Assembly (NCBI RefSeq): GCF_000341355.1
Contig: NC_020300.1
Span: 1,116,001 to 1,180,000 of the forward strand
Reading direction: 5' to 3'
DNA from: Bartonella australis AUST/NH1
Lineage (GTDB): Bacteria > Pseudomonadota > Alphaproteobacteria > Rhizobiales > Rhizobiaceae
DNA: 64,000 nucleotides
The notes below the pieces were generated by a model. The model was not told the DNA's origin and ran no database searches. It saw nothing but the letters and a program-made list of their open reading frames with translations. Below are positions 1 through 9,710 of this stretch, one piece after another. Within the stretch, counting starts at the first letter, position 1. Each line of letters opens with the position of its first letter. The translations under genes were made by a program, and so were the position numbers.

Positions 1-1
1 T

Positions 2-820
2 ACTTTCCTAGATCCTGTAATTGTGCGTTTAGGGCCGGTGGCACTCCATTGGTACGGCCTTGGTTACGTTTTAGGTATTCTTTTTTCTTGGTGGTATGCA
101 CAAAAATTATTAAAAAATAAACCTTTATGGCATGCTGAACAACCTCCTATGGATACGGAAAAAGTGGGCGATTTTGTCGTATGGGCGGCCATCGGGATCG
201 TTGTTGGCGGTCGCTTAGGGCAAGTACTGATATGGAATCCCGCTTACTATTTTAGCCATCCAAGTGATATTATCGCGGTGTGGGACGGAGGAATGTCCTT
301 CCACGGAGGGTTAATTGGCATCATCATCGCAATGATTTTATTTGCCCATAAAAATAATATCGACACTCTGACCATGTTTGATATAATTGCCGCAGGCGCG
401 CCTGTCGGCATTGGTATCGTGCGAATATGCAATTTCATTAACCAAGAATTATGGGGCAATGTGACTACTGTTCCTTGGGCCGTTTGCTTTCCTTATGATC
501 CTCAGTATCTACCGCGCCATCCAAGCCAACTTTACGAAGCATTAACGGAAGGATTTCTCCTCTTTATTATATTGGCCATTATTGTTTTTGCTTTTAAAGC
601 ACTGAAACGGTCCGGCGTTGTAGCAGGTACCTTTATCATAGGCTATGCAGCAGCACGCAGTATTTCCGAAATCTTCCGCGTTCCCCAAGAAGATCCGCAG
701 TGGTTTTCCGCCTTTTTTCGTTCTACGGGACTCACCTATGGTATGGTTTTATCTTTCCCTATGTTTCTTTTGGGGTTTTATCTACTTTTCTGGGCCTTTA
801 GAGATCAATCCACAAAATAA
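2..820 (+). CDS. lgt: Prolipoprotein diacylglyceryl transferase (5' end outside window)
   Basis: Lgt moves a diacylglyceryl group from phosphatidylglycerol to the lipobox cysteine of prolipoproteins in the inner membrane. The reading frame is open to the window edge ([11 protein letters not shown] before the GTG at 23), and homologues have residues before this point, so the true start lies upstream and GTG 23 is probably internal. Visible family signatures are [20 protein letters not shown] and RHPSQLYEA, together with several hydrophobic helices and a membrane-spanning C-terminus. The stop overlaps the next start by one base (TAATG), indicating translational coupling with the MidA-like gene. 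Identification is firm; only the N-terminus is missing. Confidence 0.96.
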   Translation, partial: TFLDPVIVRLGPVALHWYGLGYVLGILFSWWYAQKLLKNKPLWHAEQPPMDTEKVGDFVVWAAIGIVVGGRLGQVLIWNPAYYFSHPSDIIAVWDGGMSFHGGLIGIIIAMILFAHKNNIDTLTMFDIIAAGAPVGIGIVRICNFINQELWGNVTTVPWAVCFPYDPQYLPRHPSQLYEALTEGFLLFIILAIIVFAFKALKRSGVVAGTFIIGYAAARSISEIFRVPQEDPQWFSAFFRSTGLTYGMVLSFPMFLLGFYLLFWAFRDQSTK

Positions 821-1908
821 TGGCTACCTTAAAAAAGAAAATTAAGGAAATTATTGCTCTTAATGGACCAATAACTGTGGGCCGATATATGACATTGGCG
901 CTCTCAGATCCCCAATTTGGCTACTATCAGACACGAACGCCTTTTGGACGTACAGGTGATTTTGTCACTGCTCCCGAAATAAGCCAATTATTTGGAGAAA
1001 TGATTGGCATTTGGGTCATTGCAAGCTGGAAAGCCCAAAACTGCCCTCAACCTTTTATTTTGGCTGAAATAGGACCAGGGCGCGGAACTCTGATGGATGA
1101 TGTTTTACGTACCATACGAAAATTATGTGCACCAACATTCAATGCTGCTGAAATTTTTCTCGTCGAAATAAGCAGACATCTTGCAACAGAACAAAAAAGT
1201 CGTCTTTCGCCTCATCAAAAACAAATCCACAGCATTAAAAGCTTTGATCAAATACCGCCGAAACCTCTCTTCTTAATTGCTAATGAGCTATTTGATGCAC
1301 TTCCTATTAATCAATATATTAAAAGTAACGGAGAATGGAGAGAACGTCGAATTACACTCAATAAAGATGGTGATTTTACATTTATCGCCGGCCCACATAA
1401 ATTTCCTTCTGCCCACTTACCGCCTCAATGTTCCGGAGTCCCTGATGGAACTATTTTTGAGCACGCACCTTTACGGGATCAATTAATGAAACAAATCAGT
1501 GACCACTTAATGCGAATGACAGGTTCTTCTTTGCTCATTGATTATGGTTCTTCTGATTTTGCGTTCGGAGATACACTGCAAGCTGTATCAAAGCACACAT
1601 TCTGCAATGTTTTTGACGCCCCTGGTGAGCATGATTTAACATCACACGTTAATTTTTGTACCCTGAAAGCGGTAGCAGCTCAAAGAGGCTGTTTTGCCGA
1701 AATTTTTGAACAAGGAGATTTCCTTTTTAAAATGGGACTATCGGAACGCGCACAGAAACTCAGCGCTGATAAAACTACCCTAATCCAAGACAAAATCCGC
1801 CAAGATGTCGAGCGACTAGCCGGACCAGATCAAATGGGTAAACTTTTCAAAGTTCTATATATAAGTGATAAAAATATAGCGCTACCTCCGGCCTTTCTTG
1901 ACCGCTAA
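820..1908 (+). CDS. MidA/NDUFAF7-like class I SAM-dependent methyltransferase (COG1565)
   Basis: A 362-residue protein of the MidA/NDUFAF7 family. The eukaryotic members methylate an arginine of a complex I subunit; the bacterial substrate is not established. The SAM-binding motif EIGPGRGTL lies near residue 85, preceded by GRTGDFVTAPEISQLFGE, which is diagnostic of the family, and followed by ANELFDALPINQY. The start ATG shares a base with the lgt stop, and the same lgt-midA-pgeF order is common in Hyphomicrobiales, so the three genes probably form an operon. Length is usual for the family. Confidence 0.9.
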   Translation: MATLKKKIKEIIALNGPITVGRYMTLALSDPQFGYYQTRTPFGRTGDFVTAPEISQLFGEMIGIWVIASWKAQNCPQPFILAEIGPGRGTLMDDVLRTIRKLCAPTFNAAEIFLVEISRHLATEQKSRLSPHQKQIHSIKSFDQIPPKPLFLIANELFDALPINQYIKSNGEWRERRITLNKDGDFTFIAGPHKFPSAHLPPQCSGVPDGTIFEHAPLRDQLMKQISDHLMRMTGSSLLIDYGSSDFAFGDTLQAVSKHTFCNVFDAPGEHDLTSHVNFCTLKAVAAQRGCFAEIFEQGDFLFKMGLSERAQKLSADKTTLIQDKIRQDVERLAGPDQMGKLFKVLYISDKNIALPPAFLDR

Positions 1909-1978
1909 CAACAATATTTGACAAATAGCGGCCCCTCACCCATCATCTCTGTTTCAAATAATCCATAATGGAGCTTTT

Positions 1979-2764
1979 ATGAAATCCATCCTTAAACCCA
2001 TCTTGGCAAAAAATCTCGTCACATTACACTCGCACCAAGTGAAACACGGTTTTTTTACACGTCAGGAAGACGTTTCAACAGGCCTTTATCAGCAACTTAA
2101 TATCACTCAAAGCTCAAGCAATCACTCTGAACATATCACGAAAAACCACAAATTGATTACCGATTATTTTGGTATCGAAGTAAAAAATTTAGTCACCGTC
2201 CGTCAGATACACTCCTGTGAAGTAGTAGTAGTTGATCAGGTTTTCATTGGTGAACCTCCCGAAGCTGACGCTCTAGTTACAACCGTAAAAGGCCTCGCAA
2301 TTGGCGTCATTACAGCAGACTGCGGACCAGTTCTTTTTGCTGATCCGCAAGCAGGTGTCATTGGCGCTGCACACGCTGGCTGGCGGGGGAGCTTAAACGG
2401 AATTTTGGAAAAAACGATCTCGACAATGGAAGAACAAGGTGCCAAGCGGCAATCAATAACAGCAGTTCTTGGGCCTTGTATCGGCCCCCGCTATTTTGAA
2501 GTAACAAGCGAATTTTACGACCAATTTATTAACTGCCATAGCCAATTTAAACGGTATTTTTTGAAAACAGCAGATCATTTTAGCTTTAATTTATGGGCAT
2601 TTATTACGGACCGACTAAAAAAAGCAGGCGTCAACGCTTCTTGTGTAGAACTTTGCACTTATCAGCATGCACAGCATTTTTTTTCTTATCGCCGCGCAAC
2701 ACACCGTAACGAACCCGATTATGGACGGCAAATGTCCGCTATTATGTTAGAAAATAAAAGATAA
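1979..2764 (+). CDS. pgeF: Peptidoglycan editing factor PgeF (YfiH/laccase-domain, polyphenol oxidase family)
   Basis: A 261-residue Cu-oxidase_4 family protein. In E. coli the homologue keeps wrongly incorporated amino acids out of muropeptide stems; older annotations call it multicopper polyphenol oxidase. Metal/active-site motifs are present: RQIHSCE, TADCGPVLFADP (Cys), AAHAGWRGSLNGI (His) and LGPCIGPRYFEV. The C-terminal SYRRATHRNEPDYGRQ is also typical. An AGGAGC-like ribosome site (GGAGCTTTT) precedes the ATG. Third gene of the lgt group, 70 bp after the methyltransferase. Confidence 0.93.
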   Translation: MKSILKPILAKNLVTLHSHQVKHGFFTRQEDVSTGLYQQLNITQSSSNHSEHITKNHKLITDYFGIEVKNLVTVRQIHSCEVVVVDQVFIGEPPEADALVTTVKGLAIGVITADCGPVLFADPQAGVIGAAHAGWRGSLNGILEKTISTMEEQGAKRQSITAVLGPCIGPRYFEVTSEFYDQFINCHSQFKRYFLKTADHFSFNLWAFITDRLKKAGVNASCVELCTYQHAQHFFSYRRATHRNEPDYGRQMSAIMLENKR

Positions 2765-3176
2765 GCTTCTTTTGGGCCGTAATGATATTCAAAAATTCTT
2801 CCAGGCAACAGCCTTCTTTTCGGAAAATACACTATCAATTCCCGCTGCGGTACTTTTTCAGTCTATCATCCATCGTAAAGACATCAATGATTCGAAGACA
2901 ACTCGAGATCCAATATTATCGATACTCCGACAACGCGCGCTGCTACTCTCATTAATCAGCTAATCAATATAAAATATCGATTGCACCTAAAGCCCTCAAA
3001 TTAGTAAAAGACTCCGAAAATCGAACGTGACCTTTAGAAAAAAGGCAATAGACTCCATACCACTTTAACCAATGATAAATAAAATTAGAGTGATTTTGCG
3101 ATTGTTTCCTTGCAATCTGATAACAAAAAGTTAAAAACCGTGTCACGTTCCACTATGATCATTTAGAGGCTCCATC
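2765..3176. other. Intergenic region between pgeF and prs
   Basis: About 410 bp without a convincing gene. A 63-codon frame at 2772-2963 has no recognisable family and no good ribosome site. The stretch just before prs carries GAGGC, 6 bases before the prs ATG, as ribosome site. It looks like eroded DNA. Confidence 0.4.
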
Positions 3177-4109
3177 ATGAAACTTTTTTGCGGTAATTCT
3201 AATCCACGCCTTGCCGAGGATATTGCAAATTATCTTAACATCTCCCTAGGTAAAGCAACTGTAAAACGCTTCGCTGATCAAGAAATTTTTGTGGAATTGC
3301 ATGAAAATGTGCGCGGGCAAGACGTATTTGTACTGCAATCCTCATCTTATCCCGCAAACGATCACTTGATGGAATTGCTTATCATGATTGATGCCCTTCG
3401 CCGCTCTTCGGCCCGCCGAACTACGGCTGTTATACCTTATTTTGGGTACGCCCGCCAAGACCGCAAACCTGGACCGCGCACGCCTATTTCTGCAAAACTT
3501 GTTGCCAATCTGATTACTGAAGCAGGCGCCAACCGTGTTTTAACATTGGATCTGCACGCTGGGCAAATTCAGGGTTTTTTTGATATTCCAACGGATAATC
3601 TTTACGCTGTTCCTGTTATTTCTCGTGACGTTAAGATGCATTATTCTCTTGATAATGTCATTGTTGTTTCACCTGATGTCGGTGGTGTAGTCCGTGCGCG
3701 CTCCTTAGCTAAACGCTTAAACAGTCTTCTTGCTATTGTCGACAAACGCCGCGAGCGCCCGGGTGAATCAGAAGTTATGAACATCATTGGAAATGTATCT
3801 GGAAAAGATTGTCTTTTGCTGGATGATATTGTTGATTCAGGTGGAACCCTATGCAATGCAGCCAACGCCCTTCTCGAACACGGGGCAAATAGTGTCACTG
3901 CTTATATCACGCACGGCGTTCTTTCCGGAAACGCTATAGAACGTATCACTAATTCTGCATTAAAAGAATTAGTTATTACCGATTCAATTATGCCAACAGA
4001 AAAAATTGAACGAGCGCACAATATCCGCGTCTTAGCAATTGCTGACTTAATAGGAGAAGCAATTGCGAGGACCGCGGCGGAGCAGTCTGTTTCGAGCTTA
4101 TTCAGCTAA
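3177..4109 (+). CDS. prs: Ribose-phosphate pyrophosphokinase (PRPP synthetase)
   Basis: Makes 5-phosphoribosyl-1-pyrophosphate from ribose 5-phosphate and ATP, feeding purine, pyrimidine, NAD, His and Trp synthesis. The 310-residue protein begins [17 protein letters not shown] and shows the class I signatures: [21 protein letters not shown] (ATP binding), [15 protein letters not shown] (metal-binding His), [11 protein letters not shown], and the PRPP-binding loop [13 protein letters not shown]. Length matches bacterial Prs. It stands alone, with roughly 400 bp of non-coding DNA before and more than 1.1 kb after, so it is likely transcribed on its own. Confidence 0.98.
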   Translation: MKLFCGNSNPRLAEDIANYLNISLGKATVKRFADQEIFVELHENVRGQDVFVLQSSSYPANDHLMELLIMIDALRRSSARRTTAVIPYFGYARQDRKPGPRTPISAKLVANLITEAGANRVLTLDLHAGQIQGFFDIPTDNLYAVPVISRDVKMHYSLDNVIVVSPDVGGVVRARSLAKRLNSLLAIVDKRRERPGESEVMNIIGNVSGKDCLLLDDIVDSGGTLCNAANALLEHGANSVTAYITHGVLSGNAIERITNSALKELVITDSIMPTEKIERAHNIRVLAIADLIGEAIARTAAEQSVSSLFS

Positions 4110-5277
4110 ATCAACGCTTTTAAGCCTCCCGCATCCTTTCTGTAAGCAAAAAATCAAAAAAAGACCACAGGGCTTCTGCTGCTAAAAATCGGTGCCGCTT
4201 TTTTGTCTTTTTGCTAAAAAATGACTATTATTGGTCTGAAAGGCTGTACCAGCCGGCCTCAACGATATTCATAACAAGTGGCAACTAAAAAGGGACAATT
4301 CAAAGTAATAAAGTGGCTACGGTTAACGTTCTTGCAATCTCTCTATTTAACAATATCTAACAATACTCCATTTCCAAAAGAGCAAGGGCGCACGCTATAT
4401 CAGTACTCGATAAAATCTTTTCATCTAAAAACAAAGATTCATAGATAATAATTCCCGCGGACCTAGCCGATGCTATTGACACAGACTAAGCTACGTTTAA
4501 AGGCCAAAGCGTTAGCGAACTGTGGTCTACTTCATAAAAACTTCCCCCCTGTGACTAAGGTCGATAATTGCACCTTCATTAACTACCACTGACAAAAATA
4601 GACACCACTAATAGCACTCACCCTCAAAAATACCCCGAGAAAACACTAATAGCTTACGTCCGGCACCTGACTTTAAACCTTCAAAACTGAACGCAGCAGC
4701 TCCCAATGCGGTTAAATACGATAAGCAATCCATGTCATTTTTTTCTTCGCCGAGCTTCAAAAAGCGTTGCAATTAAGTTCAGCTACCAAAACCACAAAAT
4801 CATCTTCCAGGTTAATGACACACTCACGGAATACATTCAAAAAATACCGGAAAAGATAGCTCCTCCTAAACAGAAAGCCTCATAAAAAAGCGCAGCACCA
4901 ATGATTTACCAAAATTAACAGGCAGCCAGCACCAATTTGTGTGGCAAGCCCTGCTCCGGCACATCATTCTTGTACGCCCTAGACTTTATAATATCTCCTT
5001 CATCTAACATGCAGAGATACCGATTAACACTGACTGATGCTGTGTTTACTTCGTCTCTGTAATATTTTCTCTGCATTAATAGTGAACAACCACGGATTTT
5101 TCTCGCAACTCTTGCATCTGTGGATGGTTTGAATTATAGAATGGAGCTCCTACGTAGACACCCTTGGAGGCAACGTAGGGTGGAGCAATCGCTGCCTTAC
5201 AGCGCGTACCTTCATATTCATGTAAAAATCGTTGTTGATTTTTAGTGAATCTCCAATCATGTAAAAGGGGCTTAATT
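4110..5277. other. Long non-coding stretch between prs and rplY
   Basis: About 1.17 kb with stops in all frames and no family I recognise. Just after prs an imperfect inverted pair AAAAAGAC / GTCTTTTT (about 4155-4210) could help terminate transcription, but the stem is weak. On the minus strand around 5080-5220 a short open segment with reasonable codon use (contains APPYVASKGVYVGAPFYNS) could be the tail of a dead gene; I could not assign it. Confidence 0.4.
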
Positions 5278-5904
5278 ATGAGCAAAAGCTACACTCTTAA
5301 GGCCGAAATACGCGAGCGGGTTGGTAAGGGGTCCTCCCGTGCACTTCGCCGCGACGGTCTTATCCCGGCCATCATCTATGGCAACAAGCAACCTCCTTTA
5401 GCTGTTGCGGTTTCCTACAAGGAAATTTTTTATAAAATTCACGCAGGCGGCTTTCGTACTACAGTCGCTACTGTTGAAGTCGGTAAACAAAAAATTCAGG
5501 TTTTACCTAAAGATTACCAACTTGATCCAGTTCGTGACGTTCCTGTGCATGTAGATTTTTTGCGTATTTCTGCAGAATCGGTCGTACAAGTGGATATTCC
5601 CGTTCACTTCCTCAATGAAGATATAGCCCCAGGCATTAAACGAGGTGGTGTTTTAAATATCGTGCGCCATGAAATTGAATGTACCGCGCCGGCAAATGCC
5701 ATCCCTGAATCGATTAAGATTGATCTTTCCGGCTATTCTATTGGCGATTCTATCCATATTTCAGCGGTACAACTTCCAGAGGGTGTTGTCCCGGTTATCC
5801 AAGATCGAGACTTCACCATTGCAACCATTGCAGCCCCTGCTAGCATGAGTGCTGACGACGATGCTTCAGAACAAGAAAATGGTGAAAACGGCATAAATAA
5901 TTAG
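5278..5904 (+). CDS. rplY: 50S ribosomal protein L25/general stress protein Ctc
   Basis: A 208-residue CTC-type L25 that binds 5S rRNA: an N-terminal L25 domain ([20 protein letters not shown]... PAIIYG) followed by the C-terminal TL5-like beta domain ([40 protein letters not shown]). The start is placed at ATG 5278 because AAAAGGGG sits 6 bases upstream and the protein then begins as in homologues; a GTG at 5245 would add 11 unrelated residues. The acidic C-terminal tail is usual. A strong terminator follows, before pth, so rplY and pth are at least partly separate units. Confidence 0.96.
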   Translation: MSKSYTLKAEIRERVGKGSSRALRRDGLIPAIIYGNKQPPLAVAVSYKEIFYKIHAGGFRTTVATVEVGKQKIQVLPKDYQLDPVRDVPVHVDFLRISAESVVQVDIPVHFLNEDIAPGIKRGGVLNIVRHEIECTAPANAIPESIKIDLSGYSIGDSIHISAVQLPEGVVPVIQDRDFTIATIAAPASMSADDDASEQENGENGINN

Positions 5905-5914
5905 CGAATTCTAG

Positions 5915-5937
5915 AAGGCGGGAAAAATCCCGCCTTT
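5915..5937 (+). terminator. Rho-independent terminator after rplY
   Basis: Perfect stem AGGCGGGA / TCCCGCCT with an AAA loop followed by a short T run, starting 10 bases after the rplY stop. The T run is short (TTT then CC), so termination may be partial, allowing some read-through into pth. Confidence 0.8.
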
Positions 5938-5982
5938 CCGTTAAATATTTCGCTAATTTCTCACACTCTACTGAAGGCGCGC

Positions 5983-6564
5983 ATGTTGCTTATTGCTGGT
6001 CTCGGCAACCCCGGTTCGCACTATCAAAATAACCGCCATAACATAGGTTTCATGGCTGTTGATGCCATTCACAAATCTTTTCCCTTTTCTTCATGGTCAA
6101 AAAAATTTCAAGCCGAAATTTCTAACTGCCTTATACATGGCGAAAAAATTCTTCTCGTAAAACCTCAAACTTTCATGAATTTATCCGGCCAAGCCATTAG
6201 TGAAATTTTGCAGTTTTATAAATTAGACTTAAGCAACTTAATTGTCATCCATGATGAACTCAATTTGCCAGCCGGGAGAGTGCGTATAAAAACCGGAGGA
6301 GGGAGTAATGGACATAACGGCATAAAATCTATCGATATTCATTGCGGCAACGATTACCGCCGCCTGCGCTTAGGGATTGGGCACCCTGGTTCCAAAGAAT
6401 TGGTTTCACAATATGTTTTAGGAAATTTTACAAAATCCGATCAAGAATGGCTTCCCCGTTTATTAAACGCAATCGCAAACAATATTGTCGTTTTAATCAA
6501 GGAAGATGCTAACCGCTTTATGAATAAGATTTGCTTAGCAACAGAAAACAAAGAATCACAATAG
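5983..6564 (+). CDS. pth: Peptidyl-tRNA hydrolase
   Basis: Cleaves the ester bond of peptidyl-tRNA released by stalled ribosomes, recycling tRNA. The 193-residue protein shows [20 protein letters not shown] with the catalytic His in [17 protein letters not shown], the catalytic-Asp region [29 protein letters not shown], and [11 protein letters not shown]. Length and motifs are standard. The rplY-pth order is conserved widely; ychF usually follows directly, but here an opposite-strand L,D-transpeptidase lies between. Confidence 0.97.
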   Translation: MLLIAGLGNPGSHYQNNRHNIGFMAVDAIHKSFPFSSWSKKFQAEISNCLIHGEKILLVKPQTFMNLSGQAISEILQFYKLDLSNLIVIHDELNLPAGRVRIKTGGGSNGHNGIKSIDIHCGNDYRRLRLGIGHPGSKELVSQYVLGNFTKSDQEWLPRLLNAIANNIVVLIKEDANRFMNKICLATENKESQ

Positions 6565-6725
6565 TATATCGCCGGTCTTGAGTGTATAAATTTAACTACG
6601 CGCCCTCTCTCGCGGTTCTTACATATGGCATTCCCTTTACTAATAAGAATGTCAAAATGTATAAGCCTGAAGCAAAAAACACAAAATTGATCAAACCGAT
6701 CTACCCGATACTGTGCCGCTCAAAA

Positions 6726-7727
6726 CTAGAATAAATCGTCTGAGCTAACATCCGGCTGTCGACGATTCATAGCCGGCCTATATCTTGATTTGCTTGATGC
6801 TTGTCTAGCATCCTGCGAGGCTAATGATTTTGAATCTGGAGCACTTGACGCCCATCTAGCACCTTGCGAGTCTGCCGATTTTGAATCCGGAGCACTTAGC
6901 GCCCATCTAGCACCCTGCGAATCTGCCGATTTTGAATCCGGAGCACTTGGCGCCCGTCTAGCACCCTGCGAATCTGCCGATTTTGAATCCGGAGCACTTA
7001 GTGCCCATTTATCACCCCGCGAGACCACTGATCTCGTATCTGGCATGCTGAAAGCATCTTCACCATTTTGCAACACGACCACACGTGAGCCTTTAGGGAC
7101 ACGGCCGTAAAGGTCAATAATATCTTGGTTTAGTAAGCGGATACACCCGCTTGACATAGCGTGACCAATCGACCACGCTTCGTGTGAGCCATGAATACGG
7201 AAAAGTGTGTCCTTTCCATTTTTGAAAAGATACAACGCCCGCGCACCCAGTGGATTATCAGGCCCTGGTGGCATACCTTGCGCTAAATGGCCATAACGCT
7301 CTGGTTCGCGAGCCATCATAGCTTCAGTAGGAGCCCAATTCGGCCAACGGCGCTTATATTGTATAGTCCCCTCGCCTTCAAATGCCAAACCTTCTTTACC
7401 TACACCGATACCGTAACGTAAAGCTTTTCCATTTTCACCAACAAGGTAAAGAAAACGCGCATTGGTATCCACGACCAACGTACCAGCTGGATAAATAGTG
7501 TCATAATCTACTTGCTGACGCCAAAATTTCGGATCAATTGCTGCTATATCAACTGCAGGCAACGCATAAGGCTCGTTCGTTACAGGCCCATATAAAGCCC
7601 GCACTTCCTCTGGAACATTCTGAACCCGCGGGGAAGAAACCGGCGACATATCTGACCGGAACATAGAGCAGCCCGCTAACGTCGCAAGAGCTGCAATTAA
7701 AAAAATACAACGAGATAACAATCCCAT
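6726..7727 (-). CDS. L,D-transpeptidase (ErfK/YbiS/YkuD family), lipoprotein with repeat-rich C-terminal tail
   Basis: A 333-residue envelope protein. An N-terminal lipoprotein signal (MGLLSRCIFLIAALATLAGC, lipobox LAGC) predicts a membrane-anchored periplasmic enzyme, matured by Lgt. The YkuD domain at about residues 75-220 has the catalytic signature HGSHEAWSIG ... SSGCIRLLNQD with the nucleophilic Cys. Such enzymes form 3-3 crosslinks in peptidoglycan or attach proteins to it. From about residue 240 the tail consists of a 17-residue unit (SAPDSKSADSQGAR plus three variable residues) repeated about four times, then a basic end. The repeats are encoded by a 51-bp tandem array. The domain is firm; the tail's role is unknown. 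Confidence 0.9.
   Translation of the reverse strand: MGLLSRCIFLIAALATLAGCSMFRSDMSPVSSPRVQNVPEEVRALYGPVTNEPYALPAVDIAAIDPKFWRQQVDYDTIYPAGTLVVDTNARFLYLVGENGKALRYGIGVGKEGLAFEGEGTIQYKRRWPNWAPTEAMMAREPERYGHLAQGMPPGPDNPLGARALYLFKNGKDTLFRIHGSHEAWSIGHAMSSGCIRLLNQDIIDLYGRVPKGSRVVVLQNGEDAFSMPDTRSVVSRGDKWALSAPDSKSADSQGARRAPSAPDSKSADSQGARWALSAPDSKSADSQGARWASSAPDSKSLASQDARQASSKSRYRPAMNRRQPDVSSDDLF
6826..7029. repeat. Four tandem copies of a 51-bp unit inside the L,D-transpeptidase gene
   Basis: Units begin at 6826, 6877, 6928 and 6979, each starting GATTTTGAAT(C/T). A degenerate half-unit precedes the array and another follows at 7030. The middle copies differ at only a few bases. The unit is 17 codons, so copy-number change keeps the gene in frame. 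Confidence 0.95.
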
Positions 7728-8012
7728 ATTCTCTCCGATTATTTATTATGTATATTATCATACTACGAAAATTTAGCGCGTAACCGACGCCCAGCTGTAA
7801 TTTCATTATCACAAAACTTCATCACTTCTACAATAAAGAATATTTAAAATCGAACATTTAAAAAAATGATAATAATTGCTCGATCTACCTTTTTTGCGCC
7901 ATTATAATAACTGTAGACTAGAACTCCCCTAAAAACGTGCTATAGAAGTGCTAACATTATTTTATTTCGACTGACTAGAATAAAAAACCACAATTACACA
8001 GAAAGAGGGCCT

Positions 8013-9116
8013 ATGGGATTCAAATGTGGCATCGTCGGGTTGCCTAATGTTGGCAAATCGACTCTTTTTAATGCGTTAACGAAAACAGCCACAGCACAAG
8101 CTGCTAATTACCCTTTTTGTACAATCGAACCTAACACAGGTGAAGTGGCTGTCCCTGATCCGCGAATGCAAAAAATTGCTTCCATCGCATGTTCCAAAGA
8201 AATAATTCCTGCACGTATTAATTTTGTTGATATTGCAGGGCTCGTGCGTGGTGCATCAAAAGGCGAAGGCCTAGGCAATAAATTTTTAGCCAATATTCGT
8301 GAAGTTGACGCCATTATCCATGTTTTAAGGTGTTTCAAAGATGAAGATATCGCCCATGTAGAAGGTCGGATTGACCCTGTTTCTGATGCGACAACCGTTG
8401 AAACAGAGCTTATGCTTGCAGATCTCGAAAGTCTTGAGCGACGAATCTTACAAATCCGCAAACGTGCAACCGGAAAAGACAGAGAAGCGCTGTCGATTCT
8501 TCCTATGATGGAAGCAGCGTTGAAATTACTACAAAAAGGACACCCTGTACGGTTATTGCTCAAAAATATTTCCGCTGACGAGCGCTATATTCTTAATAGC
8601 CTGAATCTTTTAACTTCTAAGCCCGTGCTTTATGTCTGCAATGTAAGCGAAAATGATGCTGCTCGTGGTAATGAATTAACTCAAGCAGTTGAAAAAATGG
8701 CAACAGAGCAAAACACGCAAAGCATTATCATTTCTGCCTCCATCGAATCTGAAATCGCCCAACTTACTGAAGAAGAATCTGTAGAATATCTCAGCGCCCT
8801 AGGGCTGACTGAACCTGGCCTTAATCGGCTTATTCGTGCTGGCTATCATCTACTTGATTTGATTACTTATTTTACTTGTGGACCTAAAGAAACACGGGCA
8901 TGGACGATCGTCCGCGGCGCTAAAGCACCTCAAGCAGCTGGAATAATTCACTCAGACTTTGAACGTGGCTTTATTCGCGCCCAAACTATTAGCTACGAAG
9001 ATTACATTACCTCAGGTGGAGAAAATGGAGCAAAAGAAGCAGGCAAAGCTCGTGATGAAGGAAAAGAATACATCGTGCAAGACGGCGACATCATGCTATT
9101 TAAACATAACACTTAA
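8013..9116 (+). CDS. ychF: Redox-regulated ATPase/GTP-binding protein YchF (OLA1 family)
   Basis: A 367-residue Obg-related P-loop NTPase of the YchF/OLA1 family, which prefers ATP and associates with ribosomes. G1 is GLPNVGKSTLFNALT, followed by YPFCTIEPNTG (switch I), DIAGLVRGASKGEGLGNKFL (G3) and YVCNVSEND (the NxxE variant of G4 seen in YchF). A coiled-coil insert lies in the middle and a TGS domain at the C-terminus (YFTCGPKETRAWTI ... VQDGDIMLFKHNT). The ATG at 8013 follows AGAGGGCC. It is the usual partner downstream of pth, here separated by the inverted transpeptidase gene. Confidence 0.97.
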   Translation: MGFKCGIVGLPNVGKSTLFNALTKTATAQAANYPFCTIEPNTGEVAVPDPRMQKIASIACSKEIIPARINFVDIAGLVRGASKGEGLGNKFLANIREVDAIIHVLRCFKDEDIAHVEGRIDPVSDATTVETELMLADLESLERRILQIRKRATGKDREALSILPMMEAALKLLQKGHPVRLLLKNISADERYILNSLNLLTSKPVLYVCNVSENDAARGNELTQAVEKMATEQNTQSIIISASIESEIAQLTEEESVEYLSALGLTEPGLNRLIRAGYHLLDLITYFTCGPKETRAWTIVRGAKAPQAAGIIHSDFERGFIRAQTISYEDYITSGGENGAKEAGKARDEGKEYIVQDGDIMLFKHNT

Positions 9117-9208
9117 GACTGAGGCACTTTTGTCTAAATTTTATCGTCGCTTAGCTACCCAAAGCAACTTTCTATATAAAGCGATTTCCCCTTCTCAAAA
9201 AGAGAGTT

Positions 9209-9251
9209 TTAACGGAAACAGCCGCCCTCACGCGGCTGGGCTATCCGTTAA
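9209..9251. terminator. Two-tier hairpin between convergent ychF and the PRC-barrel gene
   Basis: Outer stem TTAACGGA / TCCGTTAA encloses inner stem CAGCCGC / GCGGCTG. It is flanked by TTTT on one side and AAAATAAAAA on the other, so it could terminate transcription from both directions. It lies about 90 bp after the ychF stop and about 28 bp from the end of the opposing gene. Confidence 0.75.
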
Positions 9252-9278
9252 AAATAAAAATGTTAAAAATTAACGTAC

Positions 9279-9710
9279 TCAACGGCCTTCATATTTAAAT
9301 TCTGGGGCTGTCTTAAGAGAATCTTTCGTTGCATTAATAATAAATTTCCATTTTCCATAATCATTTGTCATCTGGACCGTTTCGGGAGAAACAGCAACAT
9401 AACGTTCACCTATACCGAGGAAACCACCGACACCAATCACAAATCCCCCGACGTCATCTTTGTCCAAAATAATATCTTTCACTTCACCGATATTTTCATC
9501 ATCTACATTATACACTTGTGCACCAATAAGACTTGAAGCAGTAAAGTCAGTTGCAGCAGGCGTGACATAACGCACTACCGTATTTGAATCGACCTGTACG
9601 ATGCCAGTTGATGAAATCATTTCAGACGCAGAAGGCATAACAGAAGGCTGGGCATAAACACTAGAAACCATAAGGCCTGACACAAAAGTAGCGAAAGCAA
9701 TTTTCTTCAT
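9279..9710 (-). CDS. Secreted PRC-barrel domain protein
   Basis: A 143-residue protein with a Sec signal peptide (MKKIAFATFVSGLMVSSVYA, cut after AYA) and a PRC-barrel domain at about residues 55-130 (LIGAQVYNVDDENIGEVKDIILDKDD, VIGVGGFLGIGERYVAV). Single PRC-barrel envelope proteins are abundant in Hyphomicrobiales; their precise role is unclear, but the fold is linked to RNA or photosystem partners elsewhere. The start is supported by GGAGAT upstream of the ATG. It stands alone, with a long non-coding stretch behind it. Confidence 0.85.
   Translation of the reverse strand: MKKIAFATFVSGLMVSSVYAQPSVMPSASEMISSTGIVQVDSNTVVRYVTPAATDFTASSLIGAQVYNVDDENIGEVKDIILDKDDVGGFVIGVGGFLGIGERYVAVSPETVQMTNDYGKWKFIINATKDSLKTAPEFKYEGR

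Noticed and set aside
5245..5277. GTG start 11 codons upstream for rplY
   Set aside because: The ATG at 5278 has a better ribosome site and matches the family N-terminus.
6790..7110. 106-codon plus-strand frame with repeats opposite the L,D-transpeptidase gene
   Set aside because: It is open only because the 51-bp repeat has a unit length divisible by three; it has no ribosome site and the minus-strand gene explains the sequence.
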